Below, piece by piece: positions 5,716-10,282 of a stretch of DNA of 10,282 nt (positions within the stretch are counted from its first letter, which is position 1; every line of letters begins with the position of its first letter). The position numbers were made by a program, and so were the translations under genes. The stretch is taken from assembly GCA_903920415.1 (NCBI GenBank), contig CAIXMD010000450.1:1-10282 (forward strand), given 5' to 3'. Origin of the DNA: an uncultured Desulfomonile sp. (GTDB lineage: Bacteria > Desulfobacterota > Desulfomonilia > Desulfomonilales > Desulfomonilaceae). A model generated the notes under the pieces. That model was not told the origin of the DNA. It did not search any database and worked only from the letters and a program-made list of their open reading frames with translations.

Positions 5716-6662
5716 GGTTAACCATTGGAACCAGGGGGAGTGCCCTGGCTCTTTGGCAGGCACGATATGTGGCCTCGACTATCCAAGAACGACACCCGGG
5801 AATGAGCGTCGATTTGATGACCATTAAGACCCGTGGGGACAAAATTCTGGATACTCCCCTGGCCAAAATCGGCAGTAAAGGTCTGTTCACCAAAGAGATA
5901 GAGGATGCTCTCTTGGAAGGCAAGGTAGATCTTGCAGTCCATTCCTTGAAGGATGTTCCAACCGAATTGCCTAGGGGTCTTCAACTGGCTGCAATAATGG
6001 AACGGGAGGACCCAAGGGACGTTTTCATATCCCGTGACGGTAGATTGCTGGAGGAACTGGAACATGGTGCTAAAATAGGCACATCCAGCCTCAGGAGAAA
6101 GGCCTTTCTCCTCAATCGATTTCCTTCATTTGATGTGGTTCCCATAAGAGGCAATGTGGACACGAGGTTGAAAAAGATCGAAACAGAGGATATTTCAGGA
6201 GTAGTGCTGGCTGCTGCGGGAATAATCAGGATGGGATTTGCCGGAAGAATAACATGTTACCTGGAACCCGAGTTCATCATCCCCGCGATAGGGCAAGGCG
6301 CTCTTGCTATTGAAACTCGCGTGAATGATTCTGCGGTGGAATCGATCGTGACCTGCTTGGATCACCCTGAAACCGCTCGCTGCATAACGGTCGAGAGAGC
6401 TTTTCTCCAGAGAATGGGAGGAGGATGCCAGGTCCCCATGGCTGCGCATTGCGTAGTCACTGGAAACGGAATCAGAGTGACTGCTGCCGTGGTACATCCC
6501 GACGGCATCCCAATAGTTCGCGACACATTCTCAGGACCCTTGACGGATACAGGAATAGGCATCAGGCTGGCCAATTCTCTCATGGAGCGGGGTGCCTCAC
6601 ACATTCTAAAGGTCGTCCTCGGCAACGATTGGGCACCCGGACAGGCCGCCGACACCATTTGA
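5712..6662 (+). CDS. hemC: Hydroxymethylbilane synthase (porphobilinogen deaminase) HemC
   Basis: HemC joins four porphobilinogen molecules into the linear hydroxymethylbilane. The 316-residue length is normal. The start MRLTIGTRGSALALWQA matches the family N-terminus. Other conserved parts are KGLFTKEIEDALL (56-68), HSLKDVPTELP (77-87) with catalytic Asp81, the substrate-binding TSSLRRKA (124-131), PIRGNVDTRL (144-153) and PAIGQGALAIE (191-201). GGGCQVPMAAH (236-246) contains Cys239, which anchors the dipyrromethane cofactor. The start codon overlaps the hemA stop (ATGA) and lacks a strong Shine-Dalgarno sequence of its own, so translation is probably coupled to hemA. The next gene, cobA-hemD, starts 28 nt downstream and uses the product directly. 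hemB, which would supply porphobilinogen, is absent from the window. Confidence 0.98.
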   Translation: MRLTIGTRGSALALWQARYVASTIQERHPGMSVDLMTIKTRGDKILDTPLAKIGSKGLFTKEIEDALLEGKVDLAVHSLKDVPTELPRGLQLAAIMEREDPRDVFISRDGRLLEELEHGAKIGTSSLRRKAFLLNRFPSFDVVPIRGNVDTRLKKIETEDISGVVLAAAGIIRMGFAGRITCYLEPEFIIPAIGQGALAIETRVNDSAVESIVTCLDHPETARCITVERAFLQRMGGGCQVPMAAHCVVTGNGIRVTAAVVHPDGIPIVRDTFSGPLTDTGIGIRLANSLMERGASHILKVVLGNDWAPGQAADTI

Positions 6663-6690
6663 TTCGTTACTTGTAATAAGGACTTATAGT

Positions 6691-8259
6691 ATGTCAGTGA
6701 TGGAAACGACAGAAAATTGCCGGTTCATCAATCCTGGGACGGTATACCTGGTAGGGGCCGGTCCTGGAGACCCGGGGTTAATAACAGTGAAAGGACTGCA
6801 TAAAATCCGCACTGCTGACGTGATCGTCTACGATTATTTGGCAGGGACCCGAATAATGGAGGAGGCTAGGCCGGACGCAGAACTCATATATGTGGGGAAA
6901 ATGGGAAAAGACCACACTGTTGAACAGGTTGATATTAATGATCTTCTGATCAGGAAGGCCAGGCAAGGGAAGAATATCGTACGGTTAAAAGGAGGTGATC
7001 CTTACGTATTTGGGAGGGGAGGGGAAGAGGCTGAGGAATTAGTCGCAGCGGGCATACCCTTCGAGGTTGTCCCTGGCGTGACTTCGGCAATAGCTGCCCC
7101 TGCCTATGCTGGGATGCCGGTTACTCATCGGGACCATGCTTCAATGGCAACTTTCATTACCGGCCATGAAGATCCCAACAAGAATGAGTCTGCCATTGAT
7201 TGGGATGTCCTGGCTCGCAATCCCGGAACCCTTGTCTTTCTCATGGGGATAAAAAATTTATCCAACATATCTAAATCACTTATAAAGCATGGCAAATCAT
7301 CCAAAACCCCGGCTGCTCTAATCCGCTGGGGGACCACCCCTCAACAGGTTTCCATTGTTTCCACTCTTGAGGACCTACCGAGCGAGGCCGAACGTTTGGG
7401 TATTAAGCCTCCAGCCGTTCTGGTCGTGGGCTCTGTGGCTCTCCTCGGTAAGAGCCTGAACTGGTTCGAGAAAAAGGCTCTTTTCGGAAAAAGGGTACTT
7501 ATCACCAGGAGCCGTGAGCAGTCCGGAAAGATGGCTGAAAAGATTTCCGAACAGGGAGGTGATCCAATACTGTTTCCGACAATAACTATCATGGATCCTG
7601 AAGATTTTAAGCCTCTTGATGAGAGCATCTCCAGAATAGGATGTTTTGACTGGGTTATTTTCACTTCGGTAAACGGAGTGGACAGGTTTTTTCGGAGATT
7701 TTTCACGATCCGTGAAGATATAAGGGACATGGCCGGGCCGAAGATCGGAGCCATAGGTCCGGTAACGGCATCGGCAATTCGGAACTACGGACTCAAAGTG
7801 GATCTGCTGGCCAAAGAGTTTGTGGCCGAGGGTGTGTTGCGACTACTCTCCGATAAAGAAGTTAGAGGAAAGAGATTTCTCATTCCAAGGGCAGAAAAGG
7901 CAAGGGAGATCCTGCCTGAGGGTATCAAACACATTGGCGGTGAAGTGGAAGTGGTCACCGTTTATCGGACCGGCTTACCCTCTGCTACTGATGTGGACAA
8001 GATAAGCAGGATGCTGGACAAAAAAGAAATACATGCTGTCACTTTCACATCTTCTTCAACGGTAACTCATTTTGTCGAGATGTTGAGAGGCACAGATCTA
8101 AATACTCTTCTAAAAGGAGTTGTAGTTGCGTCCATCGGTCCAGTAACATCCGACACAGCAAGAAAAAACGGCCTACATGTCAATGTCGAGGCCTCCGAGT
8201 ATACGGTCGATGGATTGGTGCGGTCGATCGAGGAGTACTTTAAAGTGACCCGGGCGTGA
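6691..8259 (+). CDS. cobA-hemD: Fused uroporphyrinogen III methyltransferase / uroporphyrinogen III synthase (CobA-HemD)
   Basis: This 522-residue two-domain enzyme cyclises hydroxymethylbilane to uroporphyrinogen III (C-terminal HemD) and methylates it twice with S-adenosylmethionine to precorrin-2 (N-terminal CobA/SUMT). CobA spans about residues 15-255, with VYLVGAGPGDPGLIT (18-32), VRLKGGDPYVFGRGGEE (97-113), VVPGVTSAIAAPAYAGMPVT (126-145) and FITGHED (155-161). HemD spans about 263-520, with GKRVLITRSREQSGKM (266-281), WVIFTSVNGV (321-330), IGAIGPVTASAIRNYG (352-367), FTSSSTV (452-458) and SIGPVTSDTARKNGL (481-495). The linker is short (GKSLNWFEKKALF, 253-265). A site AAGGAC lies about 9 nt before the ATG; a second in-frame ATG at codon 4 is a less likely start. 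It is the last gene of the tetrapyrrole cluster, and its product feeds the dehydrogenase encoded first in the set. Such fusions are common in clostridia and Desulfobacterota. Confidence 0.97.
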   Translation: MSVMETTENCRFINPGTVYLVGAGPGDPGLITVKGLHKIRTADVIVYDYLAGTRIMEEARPDAELIYVGKMGKDHTVEQVDINDLLIRKARQGKNIVRLKGGDPYVFGRGGEEAEELVAAGIPFEVVPGVTSAIAAPAYAGMPVTHRDHASMATFITGHEDPNKNESAIDWDVLARNPGTLVFLMGIKNLSNISKSLIKHGKSSKTPAALIRWGTTPQQVSIVSTLEDLPSEAERLGIKPPAVLVVGSVALLGKSLNWFEKKALFGKRVLITRSREQSGKMAEKISEQGGDPILFPTITIMDPEDFKPLDESISRIGCFDWVIFTSVNGVDRFFRRFFTIREDIRDMAGPKIGAIGPVTASAIRNYGLKVDLLAKEFVAEGVLRLLSDKEVRGKRFLIPRAEKAREILPEGIKHIGGEVEVVTVYRTGLPSATDVDKISRMLDKKEIHAVTFTSSSTVTHFVEMLRGTDLNTLLKGVVVASIGPVTSDTARKNGLHVNVEASEYTVDGLVRSIEEYFKVTRA

Positions 8260-8348
8260 TATGGCTTGCCTCCTCCCGCAAAGGTACGTTGTCAAAATTT
8301 CCTAAAAATCAGGCACCCACACTAAGTAACTTCAGCGTTTGCAGGAAT

Positions 8349-10282
8349 TCACACGGATGTCTTTTTAATCAATGAGTTAACATCATTGAGAATTTTTGTC
8401 CTATATTTGTGTATTGATGCATCATTGGACATAACCATGTCCAACTGGCGGGTATGAATGATTAAATAGCCAATTATCCTAAGACATTCCTTCATAAATT
8501 CAGCGTCTCGACCCTCCATGCGTGCGAATGCGCTGTCTTGCTTAATTTCAGCCCTAAACCCGAATACCTCCAGAATATCACCTACAAAGATGGCACGTCT
8601 TACCCGACGAGGATAATCCGCTGCGCCCCCTTTAAAAGAGAAGCTAATGTAATTCTCAATAGGTCTTTCACTTACCAGCGCCTCAACAGTGGAAAAATGA
8701 AAGCCGAATCGGGATGTGAGGCTGCAAAAGTTCTTGGAGAGCATGAAATAGTTACGGGCTGCATAAGCGGAACGCATTGTAGGATCCAATGCAGGGTTTG
8801 TAGTCGCCTGCATGAGTACGGACATGAAACCGCTTGCATCCACCGGCGGCGGCCCTTCCCACGGAATTGCTATGACGCCCTCCCAGATTGCCAGCATAGG
8901 AATGGAAACAATATTATCAAGATGGACATATTTCCCGTCTACATCCTCTTTGAAACCGTCATCGAGATTTATGATCCACCATTGCATCGGTACATTGTAG
9001 AAAAGTTGTTTACTGGATCGCTCAGAAAAATGGTGATCCTTCCCGAAATTAAACATTTCCTGAACAGATTTTTCGTGGCAGAAGCGCGTAATATCGTGAA
9101 GGGTGTCACACTTTTTCGGGATAAATTCCGCTGAATCCGGGTCAAGAAGATTTAGGGGGACAATATGCTCGGTCACACTGTTGAGAATGTCGTAAACAGG
9201 GCTTCCTTCCATAAGGTTCTTACGCGTGGCCTGATGGGACAAAAGGGATTCAACGCGCCCTTTGTAAATTTTCAGGCCATATGCATCTACAGTAACCAGG
9301 TCGCTATCCTTTAGAACTTCCGTTGCCCTGGAAACCCCAAAAAGAGCTGGAACCCCGAATTCCCTGGCGACGTTGGCCAAATGCCCCGCCACGCCACCCA
9401 ACTCAGTGACTACGGCAGCGGCTGTCCCCAGCAGCGGGGCCCATCTAGGTAATGACTGCGCAGTGACAAGTACACAGCCCTCAGGGAACTTCAGTTTATC
9501 TGCATCGTTCTTCACCACAAAAACTGGCCCACAGGCTACTCCTGGAGACGCTGTAATTCCGCCGCGCGCCAGTACAGGCGCTTCATCAATTATCTCGTCA
9601 ACTTCTGGGCCGGCAACTGGTTTCATTTCTATCTGTTGGAGAGGTCTGCACTGCAATATGAGAATCGAGCCGTCAGACGCGATAGCCCATTCTATATCTT
9701 GCGGAGAACCATAATAGTCCTCGAGTCTGTCAGCCATAGAAGCCAAGAGGATCGCCTGGTCGTCAGTTATTGATTGTTCTTTGGACTTAGGCCCTGAAAG
9801 TTCTGAACGGCATACCCCTTCATCGGGATAGCAGAGAAACTCGAACTCCTTAACCTTGATATCTTTGTTAATAATCCTTGGCGGGTTATTCCGGGACACC
9901 ACCAGGAGGTCAGGATCCACACTGCCGTCCACAACTGCTTTCGGCAGTCCCCATACTGAATTGATGTAGATAGATCGGTCTCTGAAATTCAATGGATCGC
10001 TGGAATATGTCACTCCGCCGGCAACGGCGTACACCATTACCATGCACCCCACACACATAACGACATCTTCGTCCGGTATCCCCCTATTCAATCTATAGGT
10101 AATAGCCGGTAATCCGTATTTGCTGGCAATGATGGTTTTGTACGAATAGAGTATATTTTCCGCACTCACATTCAGTTCAGAAAGGAATTGACCAGCAAAC
10201 GATGTGCCTGCAGCGTCTTCACCCAAAGCGCTGCTTCTCAGAGAGACCTTGACTCCGCTACCAGCATCATTTTCAACTTCTC
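8349..10282 (-). CDS. PEP synthase-like protein: ATP-grasp + phosphohistidine domain with atypical C-terminus (5' end beyond window)
   Basis: Dikinase-like protein, incomplete at its N-terminus: the frame stays open to the right edge and the sequence before the TTG at 10226 is still family-like (VSLRSSALGEDAAGTSFAGQ), so the true start lies outside. Counting from that TTG, residues 1-200 are the end of the PPDK/PEP-synthase ATP-grasp domain, finishing in YGSPQDIEWAIASDGSILI and LQCRPL (172-196). Residues about 220-325 are the swivelling phosphohistidine domain. GGITASPGVACGPVFVV (222-238) is followed by ELGGVAGHLANVAREFGVPA (275-294), with His282 as the expected phospho-carrier. The last 300 or so residues do not show the PEP/pyruvate-binding TIM-barrel motifs of PPDK/PpsA. 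Instead they hold segments such as FSFKGGAADYPRRVRRAIFV and IIGYLIIHTRQLDMVM, which I associate with a variant group in anaerobes. The acceptor substrate is therefore uncertain. It is convergent with cobA-hemD (89-nt gap). Confidence 0.85.
   Translation of the reverse strand, partial: EVENDAGSGVKVSLRSSALGEDAAGTSFAGQFLSELNVSAENILYSYKTIIASKYGLPAITYRLNRGIPDEDVVMCVGCMVMVYAVAGGVTYSSDPLNFRDRSIYINSVWGLPKAVVDGSVDPDLLVVSRNNPPRIINKDIKVKEFEFLCYPDEGVCRSELSGPKSKEQSITDDQAILLASMADRLEDYYGSPQDIEWAIASDGSILILQCRPLQQIEMKPVAGPEVDEIIDEAPVLARGGITASPGVACGPVFVVKNDADKLKFPEGCVLVTAQSLPRWAPLLGTAAAVVTELGGVAGHLANVAREFGVPALFGVSRATEVLKDSDLVTVDAYGLKIYKGRVESLLSHQATRKNLMEGSPVYDILNSVTEHIVPLNLLDPDSAEFIPKKCDTLHDITRFCHEKSVQEMFNFGKDHHFSERSSKQLFYNVPMQWWIINLDDGFKEDVDGKYVHLDNIVSIPMLAIWEGVIAIPWEGPPPVDASGFMSVLMQATTNPALDPTMRSAYAARNYFMLSKNFCSLTSRFGFHFSTVEALVSERPIENYISFSFKGGAADYPRRVRRAIFVGDILEVFGFRAEIKQDSAFARMEGRDAEFMKECLRIIGYLIIHTRQLDMVMSNDASIHKYRTKILNDVNSLIKKTSV

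Noticed and set aside
8260..8348. Search for a bidirectional terminator between the convergent genes
   Set aside because: No stem longer than about 4 bp followed by a T-run was found on either strand.
8538..9134. 198-codon + strand open frame inside the PEP synthase-like gene
   Set aside because: It is antisense to a clearly coding C-terminal region, with no ribosome-binding site and a Cys/Arg/His-rich composition typical of a shadow frame.
1..10282. Search for CRISPR repeats, tRNA/rRNA genes, insertion-sequence ends or transposases
   Set aside because: No regularly spaced repeats, tRNA-like cloverleaf or transposase motifs were recognised by eye.

Overview
The window looks like a chromosomal stretch from an anaerobic Desulfobacterota-type (deltaproteobacterial) bacterium of moderate G+C. 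This is inferred from three things: a nickel-hydrogenase maturation gene, a tetrapyrrole cluster built around a precorrin-2 dehydrogenase and a fused CobA-HemD protein, and two accessory protein families that I associate with that group. No rRNA gene or other firm taxonomic marker is present.

Left part (1-1540). The left edge holds what appears to be the decayed 3' end of a DUF2126/transglutaminase-type gene on the + strand. Two minus-strand genes follow: hypA (Ni metallochaperone) and, upstream of it, a small predicted exported protein. The 563-bp gap between these and the next + strand gene has no intact gene. It does contain a recognisable C-terminal relic of a class III nucleotidyl cyclase (about 1241-1429). 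The left part therefore looks like a region of gene decay.

Middle part (1541-8259, all + strand). A cysteine-containing protein resembling the DUF6125 family and a COG3910-type ABC/AAA ATPase come first. The ATPase has an unusual H-loop. A compact tetrapyrrole cluster follows: precorrin-2 dehydrogenase/sirohydrochlorin ferrochelatase, a CcsA/HemX-type membrane protein, hemA, hemC and a cobA-hemD fusion. ccsA/hemA and hemA/hemC overlap by ATGA, and the remaining gaps inside the cluster are 18-28 nt. Together the encoded enzymes cover glutamyl-tRNA to glutamate semialdehyde (HemA), porphobilinogen to hydroxymethylbilane (HemC), then uroporphyrinogen III, precorrin-2 (CobA-HemD) and siroheme (the dehydrogenase). 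hemL and hemB are not in the window. The end product points to siroheme, and possibly to siroheme-derived heme, with CcsA linking the set to haem delivery for c-type cytochromes.

Right part (8349-10282, minus strand, running off the edge). A PEP-synthase-like protein converges on the tetrapyrrole cluster. It has the ATP-grasp (PPDK N-terminal) domain and the phosphohistidine swivel domain. In place of the usual PEP/pyruvate-binding barrel it has an unrelated C-terminal region of about 300 residues, so its phospho-acceptor is uncertain. I see no clear intrinsic terminator in the 89 bp between the converging genes.
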